Shown: in pieces, positions 1 to 5,980 of the stretch
Layout: each line of letters opens with the position of its first letter
How positions within the stretch are numbered: position 1 is the stretch's first letter
Source: an uncultured Kiritimatiellota bacterium
Lineage (GTDB): Bacteria; Verrucomicrobiota; Kiritimatiellia; RFP12; UBA1067
Direction: 5' to 3'
NCBI GenBank assembly: GCA_934643865.1
Contig: CAKUCX010000055.1
Location: forward strand, 1-23,565
DNA length: 23,565 bases
The notes under the pieces: model-generated
What the model was told of the DNA's origin: nothing
Databases searched by the model: none
Seen by the model: the letters and a program-made list of their open reading frames with translations, nothing else
Position numbers and translations under genes: made by a program

Positions 1-894
1 GATCCCGGGCGCGCGCCGCGCCGGCGCCTCGCGCCGTGGCTCTTCCTCGCGCCGGCGGTGGCGTCCATCGCGCTCTGGAGCTACTGGCCGCTCATCCGGG
101 GGGCGGTGATGGCGTTTCAGGACTATCGCATCGTCGGCGCGCCCGCGTGGGCGGGGCTCGACAACTTCATCCGCGTCGCCTCCGACCCCGGCTTCTGGGC
201 GGCGTGGGGGCGCACGCTCCAGTACGTCGGCATCACGCTCGTCCTCGGGTTCACGACGCCGATTCTCCTCGCACTGCTCCTCAGCGAAATCCCGCGCGGC
301 AAGGTCTTCTTCCGCACGGTCTACTTCCTGCCGCACCTCACGAGCGCGCTCGTCGTCACGCTCCTCTGGAAGATGATGTTCGACCCCACGGAGAACGGGA
401 TGCTCAACCAGCTGCTCGCGGCCTTCGGCGTCGCGCGGCACGCCTGGCTGCAGGACCCGGCGTGGGCGATGACGTGCTGCATCCTGCCGGGCGTCTGGGC
501 GGGGGCGGGCATGGCCTCGCTCATCTACGTCGCGGCGCTGCACGGCCTGCCGCCGGACTACTACGAGGCGGCGGCCATCGACGGCGCGGGCATCCTCGGC
601 CGCTTCCGCCACGTCACGCTGCCGCAGCTCCTGCCGCTCATGGTGATCAACTTCGTGGGCGCGTTCATCGCGGCGTTCCAGGGCATGGGGTCGATCTTCC
701 TCCTGACCTTCGGCGGGCCGGGCGACGCGACGAACGTCCTCTCGCTCGCGATCTGGAAGGAGGCGTACAACAACCTGCGCTTCTCCACGGCGACGACGAT
801 GGCGTGGTTCCTCGGCGTGGCGCTCATCGGCTTCACCTACCTCCAGATCCGCCTCCTGCGCCGCGTCGAGTTCCGCCAGGCCGCGGCGAACTGA
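1..894 (+). CDS. Sugar ABC transporter permease, MalF/UgpA type (5' partial)
   Basis: Inner-membrane permease subunit of a carbohydrate ABC importer (binding-protein-dependent transport inner-membrane family). The frame is open from base 1, and the visible N-terminus (APWLFLAPAVASIALWSYWP) is the usual first transmembrane helix. The GTG at 58 lies inside that helix, so the true start is upstream of the window and the gene is truncated here. About six hydrophobic segments are visible. The cytoplasmic EAA loop that docks onto the ATPase is clear at visible residues 189-209 (EAAAIDGAG, then LPQLLPL). The C-terminus is complete (TAG-free end at TGA 892-894). A strong terminator follows about 100 bp downstream, and there is no MalG-type second permease after it, so partner genes must lie upstream or elsewhere. 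The substrate cannot be told from this subunit. The family call is firm. Confidence 0.93.
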   Translation, partial: DPGRAPRRRLAPWLFLAPAVASIALWSYWPLIRGAVMAFQDYRIVGAPAWAGLDNFIRVASDPGFWAAWGRTLQYVGITLVLGFTTPILLALLLSEIPRGKVFFRTVYFLPHLTSALVVTLLWKMMFDPTENGMLNQLLAAFGVARHAWLQDPAWAMTCCILPGVWAGAGMASLIYVAALHGLPPDYYEAAAIDGAGILGRFRHVTLPQLLPLMVINFVGAFIAAFQGMGSIFLLTFGGPGDATNVLSLAIWKEAYNNLRFSTATTMAWFLGVALIGFTYLQIRLLRRVEFRQAAAN

Positions 895-981
895 GTGCCG
901 CACGCGCGGGCGGCGTTTCCGGCGGAAAACGGCAATATTCCAAAAAATACCGCCTTCCCCCCTGCTTTTCTTCTGGGATCA

Positions 982-1050
982 GGGGCAAGCCAAAAGCATC
1001 GGGGCAAGGATGCCCCGATGCTTTTTTTGATGGGCGTGGGCCGTGTCGCC
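982..1050 (+). repeat. 69-bp dispersed repeat, copy 1 (terminator-like hairpin plus conserved tail)
   Basis: Matches 22914-22982 over the same length of 69 bp. Conserved parts are GGGGCnnGCCAAAA, an ATGCTTTTTTT run, and a 19-bp tail (1032-1050) identical in both copies. In this copy the hairpin is a perfect terminator; in the other it is degenerate. Confidence 0.85.
993..1028 (+). terminator. Intrinsic terminator of the ABC permease transcript
   Basis: A perfect 14-bp inverted repeat (993-1006 with 1011-1024; core GCATCGGGGCA/TGCCCCGATGC) has a 4-nt AGGA loop and runs into seven T residues ending at 1028. This is a canonical Rho-independent terminator about 100 bp after the permease stop. 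Confidence 0.92.
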
Positions 1051-1183
1051 TGCCGGAGGCGTGCCGGCCGTCCGAGAGGAGAATGGCCGACGGGAGGAGA
1101 ATGTCCGATGGGACGCGCAAGACGCGCGAGATTATTACGCGGTGAAATCTCATCTCACGCCGGGGGCGGCGCGGGGACTTCGC

Positions 1184-1212
1184 GCGCCGGGCCTGTTTGG
1201 ACGCCCCGCGCC
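1184..1212 (+). repeat. 29-bp direct repeat, copy 1
   Basis: Matches 1328-1356 with a single T/C difference. It starts GCGCCGGGCCTGT and ends GGACGCCCCGCGCC. The copies are 144 bp apart, both inside the MITE-like block. Confidence 0.8.
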
Positions 1213-1327
1213 AACTTTGAGAAACAATCTCCGTTCCTTCGCGTCTCCGCGCGCTCCGTGTTGACCGGCCGGATGGCGTGGGGACGCCCCACCGCGTCCC
1301 GCGCCGAGGGCGGCGCAGATCCTTCAT

Positions 1328-1356
1328 GCGCCGGGCCTGTTCGGACGCCCCGCGCC
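1328..1356 (+). repeat. 29-bp direct repeat, copy 2
   Basis: Second copy of the repeat at 1184-1212, 28 of 29 bases identical. It is followed by a CT-rich stretch leading to the right end of the MITE-like block. Confidence 0.8.
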
Positions 1357-1463
1357 GCGTCTCCTCCTCCCTCCTCATGCGTGAGATTTCAGTGCGTAAT
1401 AAAATCTCATCCATGGCCAGAACCGTCATCTCCGAAAACGTCATCGCCCCGGCAGTCAAATAT

Positions 1464-1541
1464 GGTGGGCCGCAAAGGACGCAAAGAACGCAAAAACTTT
1501 GCGGTCTTTGCGTTCTTTATTGCAAAAAATCAACGTTTCGT
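1464..1541 (+). repeat. CGCAAAG-type hairpin repeat, copy 1
   Basis: Contains a perfect 12-bp inverted repeat AAAGAACGCAAA (1483-1494) / TTTGCGTTCTTT (1507-1518). Flanks are TGGGCCGCAAAGGACGCAAAG on the left and a CGTTGCC tail on the right. An inverted, related copy lies at 1813-1889 (TGGGCCACAAAGGACGCAAAG on the opposite strand). Confidence 0.75.
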
Positions 1542-1592
1542 TGCCGAATCGATCGATTGAGGAATGGGCCGTGAAGAGGCGTGGAAGTGTGG

Positions 1593-1625
1593 AAAGAGCG
1601 CGATCGCAACACGTCGCGACTCTTT
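1593..1625 (+). other. Stem-loop in the intergenic region
   Basis: AAAGAGCGCGA (1593-1603) pairs with TCGCGACTCTTT (1614-1625) with one bulged base. No T-run follows, so it is not a standard terminator. Function unknown. Confidence 0.45.
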
Positions 1626-1704
1626 CGGCGGAACTGTTCCGAAGTGAAATCGCGCACCCTCACACGGGAGGGCCGCGCTTGTCGCGGCCGCACTCTCCTC
1701 AGTC

Positions 1705-1725
1705 GCAATGAATTGCGTCCCTCCC
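1705..1725 (+). repeat. GCAATGAATTGC dispersed repeat, copy 1
   Basis: A 21-bp sequence (GCAATGAATTGC then GTCCCTCCC) recurs exactly at 20621-20641. The half-palindromic core also appears inverted at 23129-23140. Confidence 0.75.
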
Positions 1726-1730
1726 CACGC

Positions 1731-1751
1731 TAAAACCTAAAACCTAAAACG
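1731..1751 (+). repeat. Tandem heptamer TAAAACC x3
   Basis: Three head-to-tail units (TAAAACC, TAAAACC, TAAAACG) sit 14 bp before the -35 box of the next gene. A degenerate four-unit array of the same heptamer lies at 19651-19678, also upstream of a promoter for an exported protein. Confidence 0.75.
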
Positions 1752-1765
1752 CTTGAAAAACGCCG

Positions 1766-1795
1766 TTGACAGGGAGAGGACGAATGGTGTACACT
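1766..1795 (+). promoter_or_regulatory. Sigma-70 promoter of the beta-strand-repeat protein gene
   Basis: TTGACA (1766-1771), an 18-bp spacer and TACACT (1790-1795). The -35 is a perfect consensus. The predicted transcript start near 1802 gives a leader of about 150 nt. Confidence 0.75.
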
Positions 1796-1812
1796 TCAAA
1801 CTGTGGCTAGAG

Positions 1813-1889
1813 AAGTGGCAACGAAGCATGGTGGTTCTTTGCCACAAGGAGCGCAAAGGGGTAAAGGCTTTGCGTCCTTTGTGGCCCAC
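1813..1889 (-). repeat. CGCAAAG-type hairpin repeat, copy 2, within the mRNA leader
   Basis: GCCACAAGGAGCGCAAAG (1841-1858) pairs almost fully with CTTTGCGTCCTTTGTGGC (1868-1885) around a 9-nt loop. The element is the inverted relative of 1464-1541. It lies wholly between the predicted transcript start and the ribosome site of the next gene, so it would form a long stem in the leader RNA. Confidence 0.7.
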
Positions 1890-1951
1890 ACTGTTCGATT
1901 GCCGAAGCACGAGGCGGCGCTTGGCTTGACGTTCGAAAACGGAGGTGACGC

Positions 1952-4915
1952 ATGACGAAGACAGGAAGCGGGCAGTGGTGTTCGGTTGCGCGGATCGCGG
2001 GCGGCCTGCTGGCCGGGCTGCTGGCCGTGCGCGCGTCGGCGGCGCAGAAGGTGTGGACGGGCGGCGGCGCGGACGACAATCTCTCCACGCCCGCAAACTG
2101 GGAGGACGGCGCGGCGCCGGTCTCCGGCGACATTCTCGTCTTCCGGGGCAACGTGCGCACGGCGCCCGTGAACGACTACGACCCCGAGACGACGGTCTTC
2201 GAGACGCTCGTCTTCTCGAACACCTGCCAGACGGCGGAACTTTCCGCGCCGTTCACCCTCTCCGGCAACAAGATCGTCCTGACGGGCGGTACGGCGTACA
2301 TGCGCGGCTACGCCATCTACACGGCGGACGCCAAGAACGCGGTCGAGGACGTTCTGGACCTTGAAATCGAACTGCCGAGGAACGCCGCCGGCACGTCCAA
2401 GTTCGGCGGATTCGGCATCTTCAACCACCACCTCCTCTTCAAGCGCACGGTGACGAGCGGAAACGGCGGGCCGCTGCGCGCGTCCGACCAGATGCGGGGG
2501 AATCTGACGTTCGAGGGCCCGATTGTTGGCTTCAGCGGCGTGACCCGCGCGAACGGCACCGGACAGATCTGGCTGCGGTCCGCCGAGAACGTCTTCATGG
2601 TGGCGGCGCCGTGCCACATCCTGTGCGAGGGCATCCTGAAGGTGGACAGCGGTGCGGCGGCGGGCGGCACGGACATCGGATTCGAGTTTGGGCAGCCGGA
2701 GTACAACACGCCCGGCAAGTTCATCGTCAATGTGGCGGAGGACACGTGCTTCACGGGGAACGTGAAGGTCTCCGGCCCCAACTACCGCAGCGGGGCCGGA
2801 CAGATCTTCAACAATGTCGCGGGTACGACGGCCACGTTCACGGGCGACATTTCCTTCCAGAAGGGCTCTTCTAGTTACGAGAACTGCGACGGCCTCGGGA
2901 CGGGTTTCGTCGTCGGCGGCGAGGGGAACGGCGTCCTCGCCGGCCAAATCCTGACGGACTTCGCCTGGATCTACAAGGAGGGCGTCGGAACCTGGACGCT
3001 TGCGGGCTCCTCCTGCGCGACGGGCGCGGTGACGGTGCGCGCGGGCACGCTCCTCGTGGACGGCAACTACGCCGCCGCCCAGCGCTCGCAGGTCAAGGCC
3101 GGCGCGGCGCTGGGCGGGACGGGGAAGCTGGGCGACGTCACCTTCGCCACGGGGGCGACACTCGCCGTGACGAACCTCGCCGGCGGGACGCCGCTCCGTG
3201 TCGCGACGCTCAACCTGGCGGGCGCGGTGGCGCTCGTGCGCCTCGACGCGACGTTGCTGGAACCGGGCGCCTACACGCTGCTGACCTACGGGGCGCGGAC
3301 GGGAGAAGGGTATCTCGCGGTCGGGGCGGGGTGGCCGGACGGCACGACGGTGACGCTCGGCGAGACGGCCGCCACGCTGACCGTCGCCGCACGGTCCCTG
3401 CCCTGGTCGGGCGCGGTGTCCGGTGCCTGGGACTTCACGACGGCGAACTGGACGGCGGAGGGCGTGACGTTCAAGGACGGCGACGCCGTTTCCTTCGGCG
3501 AGGCGGCGGAGCGGACGGACGTGGAGGTGGCCGAGACGGTCCGGCCGGGCAGCGTCCGCGTTTCGGGCGCGCGGGACTACACGTTCTCGGGCGCGGGCCT
3601 TGCGGGCGTCGGTGGTCTGGAGAAGGCGGGGGCGGGCGTCCTGACGCTCGCCAACACGAACACCTACACGGGCGACACGTTCGTCAACGGCGGCGCGCTC
3701 GTGCTGGCGGGTTCGCTCGCGGGTACGACCGTGCGCGTGGGGGCGGGGGGCGCGCTGACGAACTTGCCGACAAGCCGCCTGACGGGCCCGGGGGCGGTGT
3801 GGATCGGCGGCACGGCGCAGCTTGCCGGCACGAACGACATGACGGGCGGGCTGTATGTGAACGGCGCCGTCACCGTGCGCGATCCGCGTGCGCTGGGCGA
3901 CGGGGACGTATTCGTGGGCAACACGTCGGCACCGCTGGAGTTCAGCGGACAGGGCGGCGAAGCCGGACGCGGGCATACACTCTCCATCGACTACACGGAC
4001 GAGAGGGATAGCAACATGATCCGGCCTCTCGGCGTGACGCTGACATGGCTGGGCGATGTCAGCATTCGTGGAAAACGGATGTATCTGCGCACCACTGACG
4101 GCTGCCTGGTCTTCGGCGAGCCGGGGTGTACGACGACCGTGCGGGGCGACAACGCCGAGAATCCCAAGGTGTGCGGCGTCTACGTGCGCGACAACGGCAA
4201 GGTGGACTGGTACTCGCGCCTCGACATCCCCCAGGCCACATACCATCAGACCGACTTCAACGTGACGCGCTTCTTCGCGCAGGGCAACCGCTGGCGCGAA
4301 CTCGTCATCAACGTCAACGTCGTCCGCTGCTGCGCGCCCGACACGCTCGCGCCCGCGCCGGTCAAGATGGGGCAGACGTGGGAAAACTCCGGGTTCCACC
4401 CCGTCCTCGACCTGAACGGATTCGACCAGACGATCACGGCGCTCGTGATGGCCGATTCGCTCGACGTCTCCTCCCAGACCGTCACGAGCGACGCGCCTGC
4501 GACGCTGACCGTCTCGAACGACGTCGCCACGACGACCAAGCGCATGCAGGGCCGGATCACGGGCGCCGTCTCCCTCCGCAAGGACGGCGCGGGCACGTGG
4601 ACGTTCGGCGCGCAGAACCTCAGCACGGGCAACGTCGCGGTCGTCGCGGGCACGCTTGCGCTGACGGCGGACGACGCGCTGCCCGTCGGCGAACGGTCGA
4701 CGCTGGAGATCGCGACCGGCGCGAAGGTCGTGCTGGTGGACGGCGTGCAGGCCTCCATCCCCTACCTGACGTGCGGCGGCATTCCCTTCGCGCCCGGCGT
4801 CTACTGCGGCGAGGGCGGGGCGTCGGGCCGCCGCCTCGACCGTTTCTTCGCCCCCGGCGGCGGCACGCTCACCGTGACGCGCGGCGTCGGCGGCCTCACC
4901 CTCATCTTCCGCTAG
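1952..4915 (+). CDS. Secreted autotransporter-associated beta-strand repeat protein
   Basis: Large exported protein of the passenger-repeat (PATR, autotransporter-associated beta-strand repeat) type, predicted to form a beta-solenoid outside the cell. A signal peptide ends near ASA-A (residues about 1-30). The mature start has the typical VWTGGGADDNLS...ANW opening, and a second such module (WSGAVSGAWDFTTANW) begins near residue 483. Three clear repeat cores follow the K.G.GtwTL pattern: YKEGVGTWTLAG (near 340), LEKAGAGVLTLANTNTYTG (near 555) and LRKDGAGTWTFGAQN (near 874), each followed by a GTL/GAL beta-strand. No C-terminal autotransporter barrel, PEP-CTERM or LPXTG-like signal is visible, so the means of surface attachment is unclear. 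The ATG at 1952 is set by GGAGGTGA at 1941-1948. It has its own promoter and a long structured leader. The role (adhesin, glycan binding or enzyme scaffold) is unknown. Confidence 0.88.
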   Translation: MTKTGSGQWCSVARIAGGLLAGLLAVRASAAQKVWTGGGADDNLSTPANWEDGAAPVSGDILVFRGNVRTAPVNDYDPETTVFETLVFSNTCQTAELSAPFTLSGNKIVLTGGTAYMRGYAIYTADAKNAVEDVLDLEIELPRNAAGTSKFGGFGIFNHHLLFKRTVTSGNGGPLRASDQMRGNLTFEGPIVGFSGVTRANGTGQIWLRSAENVFMVAAPCHILCEGILKVDSGAAAGGTDIGFEFGQPEYNTPGKFIVNVAEDTCFTGNVKVSGPNYRSGAGQIFNNVAGTTATFTGDISFQKGSSSYENCDGLGTGFVVGGEGNGVLAGQILTDFAWIYKEGVGTWTLAGSSCATGAVTVRAGTLLVDGNYAAAQRSQVKAGAALGGTGKLGDVTFATGATLAVTNLAGGTPLRVATLNLAGAVALVRLDATLLEPGAYTLLTYGARTGEGYLAVGAGWPDGTTVTLGETAATLTVAARSLPWSGAVSGAWDFTTANWTAEGVTFKDGDAVSFGEAAERTDVEVAETVRPGSVRVSGARDYTFSGAGLAGVGGLEKAGAGVLTLANTNTYTGDTFVNGGALVLAGSLAGTTVRVGAGGALTNLPTSRLTGPGAVWIGGTAQLAGTNDMTGGLYVNGAVTVRDPRALGDGDVFVGNTSAPLEFSGQGGEAGRGHTLSIDYTDERDSNMIRPLGVTLTWLGDVSIRGKRMYLRTTDGCLVFGEPGCTTTVRGDNAENPKVCGVYVRDNGKVDWYSRLDIPQATYHQTDFNVTRFFAQGNRWRELVINVNVVRCCAPDTLAPAPVKMGQTWENSGFHPVLDLNGFDQTITALVMADSLDVSSQTVTSDAPATLTVSNDVATTTKRMQGRITGAVSLRKDGAGTWTFGAQNLSTGNVAVVAGTLALTADDALPVGERSTLEIATGAKVVLVDGVQASIPYLTCGGIPFAPGVYCGEGGASGRRLDRFFAPGGGTLTVTRGVGGLTLIFR

Positions 4916-4925
4916 GTGCCCGTTC

Positions 4926-4979
4926 ACGACGCGGCGGCCATCGACGGCGCGTGCATCCTCGGGCGCTCCCGCCACGTCA
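4926..4979 (+). pseudogene. 54-bp relic of a sugar ABC-transporter permease (EAA loop)
   Basis: Bases 4926-4979 match 563-616 of the permease gene at 50 of 54 positions with no gaps. In frame they read DAAAIDGACILGRSRHV, against EAAAIDGAGILGRFRHV in the intact gene. It begins 10 bp after the stop of the repeat protein and ends exactly on the three bases that form the folK stop codon. It has no start, no ribosome site and no flanking permease sequence. Three of the four substitutions change the protein, in a motif that is normally conserved, as expected of a decaying fragment. Confidence 0.8.
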
Positions 4980-5429
4980 AAAGAGCGAAATGCCGAGTTC
5001 GGCGAGCGGCCCCGTCACGAACGCGCGCGTCGCGGCGCGCGGGTGGGGCAGGGTCAGCTCGGGGTCGTCGCTGTCGAGGCCGCCGAAGTCGATGAGGTCG
5101 ATGTCGATGGTGCGCGGGCCGTTTCGCACCGTACGCACGCGTCCGAGGGCGTCCTCGACCGCGTGCATCCGACGCGAGAAGTCGTAGGGGCCGAGCGTCG
5201 TGCGCAGTTCCAGCACCTGGTTGAGGAACCTGAGCGCGGCATACGCGGGCGGCACGTCGACGGGCGCCGTCTCGATGACGGAACTCGCCTGCACGAGCCG
5301 CGTGTCCGGAAACGCCGCAAGCGCGGCGCGGGCTTCTGCGAGGTAGGCGGCGCGCGGCTCGACGTTCGACCCCAGCGCCACGAGGGCGCGCACGGGCTTC
5401 CCCGGCATTCGGATTTCTAGTGTACGCAT
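4977..5429 (-). CDS. folK: 2-amino-4-hydroxy-6-hydroxymethyldihydropteridine pyrophosphokinase (HPPK)
   Basis: Transfers pyrophosphate from ATP to 6-hydroxymethyl-7,8-dihydropterin, the step before dihydropteroate synthase in folate synthesis; cytoplasmic. The family fold is visible in order: ALGSNVEPR near the N-terminus, then TAPVDVPP and FLNQVLEL in the middle. The signature GRVRTVRNGPRTIDIDLIDF carries the catalytic D-x-D pair, followed by LPHPRA. I start at the Met at 5429 (150 aa, normal for HPPK). An in-frame ATG eight codons upstream (5453) overlaps a TATAAT box on the same strand, so it would not be transcribed. The chosen ATG has AGAAGAGG about 8 nt ahead. No other folate gene is adjacent. 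The stop codon is made of relic permease DNA. Confidence 0.92.
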   Translation of the reverse strand: MRTLEIRMPGKPVRALVALGSNVEPRAAYLAEARAALAAFPDTRLVQASSVIETAPVDVPPAYAALRFLNQVLELRTTLGPYDFSRRMHAVEDALGRVRTVRNGPRTIDIDLIDFGGLDSDDPELTLPHPRAATRAFVTGPLAELGISLF

Positions 5430-5451
5430 GTCATCGGCCTCTTCTGTGCGC

Positions 5452-5457
5452 ATTATA
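5452..5457 (-). promoter_or_regulatory. -10 box of the folK promoter
   Basis: A perfect TATAAT read on the minus strand, with expected transcript start near 5445, 16 nt before the chosen folK ATG. No good -35 is seen 17 bp upstream. The box overlaps the alternative upstream ATG and so decides the start codon. Confidence 0.55.
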
Positions 5458-5579
5458 CACTTTTCGCGGCGGTCGGGGGCGGCCGGGCCACTGGAAATCG
5501 CCGGCCGGTTCTTGGTTTGCGGCCTCCCCGTCCGGGGCGTCCGCGAACGCGCGCGGCGACGATTTCTCTGATTTCCCCC

Positions 5580-5608
5580 TTGCGGGGGCGACGGCCGTTT
5601 GGTATACT
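5580..5608 (+). promoter_or_regulatory. Promoter of the tRNA-Leu/tRNA-Tyr pair
   Basis: TTGCGG (5580-5585), a 17-bp spacer and TATACT (5603-5608), 18 bp before the first tRNA base. It is almost the same as the tRNA-Thr promoter (TTGCGC-N17-TATACT), which supports both. Confidence 0.75.
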
Positions 5609-5626
5609 TTGCCTGTTTTCACGCCT

Positions 5627-5711
5627 GCTCGGGTGGTGAAATTGGCAGACACGCATGCTTGAGGTGCATGTGGAGAGATCCTTGCGGGTTCGAGTCCCGC
5701 CCCGAGCACCA
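5627..5711 (+). tRNA. tRNA-Leu (anticodon GAG)
   Basis: Acceptor GCTCGGG pairs with CCCGAGC. The D loop has the leucine-type GAAATTGGCAGAC, the anticodon GAG is at 5661-5663, there is a long class II variable arm, and the T-arm is GCGGG-TTCGAGT-CCCGC. CCA is encoded (5709-5711). It reads CUC/CUU codons, and CTC is very common in these genes. Confidence 0.96.
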
Positions 5712-5716
5712 CACAT

Positions 5717-5802
5717 TGTGGGATACTCAAGCGGTCAACGAGGGCAGACTGTAAATCTGCTGGCTCACGCCTTCGGTGGTTCGAATCCACCTCCCACAAC
5801 CA
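5717..5802 (+). tRNA. tRNA-Tyr (anticodon GTA)
   Basis: Acceptor TGTGGGA pairs with TCCCACA. The anticodon GTA is at 5751-5753 in a GCAGA-CTGTAAA-TCTGC arm, with a long variable arm and T-arm GGTGG-TTCGAAT-CCACC. CCA is encoded. Only 5 bp separate it from tRNA-Leu, so the two are surely co-transcribed. Position 1 is U paired with A72, which is less usual than G1. Confidence 0.95.
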
Positions 5803-5881
5803 TTCGCACGTCCCGACGGGCTGGGCGACTGGCCTTTGGAGAAGCCCTGCGGCATCCCTATTCCGCGAATCGGCATCGACC

Positions 5882-5980
5882 ATGGACAAGATCATCATTC
5901 ACGACGACGGCTGGCGCAGTCCGCTCGGCGTTCCCCGTCGCCGCGATGACGGGCGGAGGGGCGTGAACCCGCTTGGATGA
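5882..5980 (+). CDS. Possible 32-codon leader or remnant ORF overlapping the esterase start
   Basis: ATG at 5882 opens a frame beginning MDKIIIHDDGWRSPLGVP and ending at TGA 5978-5980. That stop overlaps the ATG (5977) of the next gene in an ATGA arrangement, which allows translational coupling. No clear ribosome site precedes it. It may be a leader peptide, the remnant of a decayed gene (the first 12 residues look protein-like, the rest is Arg-rich) or chance. I recognise no family. Confidence 0.3.
   Translation: MDKIIIHDDGWRSPLGVPRRRDDGRRGVNPLG

Larger units (their letters stand above)
1128..1410. repeat. MITE-like block bounded by inverted copies of a ~26-bp element
   Basis: The left end (1128-1153) reads GAGATTATTACGC followed by GGTGAAATCTCAT. 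The right end (about 1381-1410) is its inverse with a 2-nt insertion, and each end is itself a small hairpin (GAGATT/AATCTC arms). About 230 bp of non-coding DNA lies between. A third copy of the end sequence stands alone at 23200-23224. A non-autonomous element is likely; no transposase is seen. Confidence 0.55.
895..1951. other. Gene-free, repeat-rich intergenic region
   Basis: No convincing gene is present: open frames here lack ribosome sites, codon bias and recognisable protein motifs. The stretch holds a terminator, a 69-bp repeat shared with the far end of the window, a MITE-like block (1128-1410), an internal 29-bp direct repeat, several hairpins, three tandem heptamers, and the promoter and leader of the next gene. 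It looks like a landing zone for small non-autonomous repeats. Confidence 0.8.

Noticed and set aside
58..60. GTG as the start of the ABC permease
   Set aside because: It would remove half of the first transmembrane helix; the frame is open to base 1 with family-typical residues, so the gene starts outside the window.
1128..1410. CRISPR array from the repeated 25-30 bp sequences
   Set aside because: The repeats are inverted and unevenly spaced, each is present two or three times only, there are no regular spacers, and no cas gene is nearby.
895..1560. Open frame of 221 codons in the left intergenic region
   Set aside because: It runs through a perfect terminator and repeat elements, lacks a ribosome site and shows no protein-like pattern.
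4800..4915. C-terminal autotransporter barrel or PEP-CTERM anchor in the surface protein
   Set aside because: The last 100 residues show neither barrel strands ending in an aromatic outer-membrane signature nor a PEP motif followed by a helix and basic tail.
1796..4975. Very long open frame antisense to the beta-strand-repeat gene
   Set aside because: High GC leaves few stop codons in antisense frames. The translation is Arg/Ala/Val-rich without any family motif, while the sense strand has a signal peptide, repeats, ribosome site and promoter.
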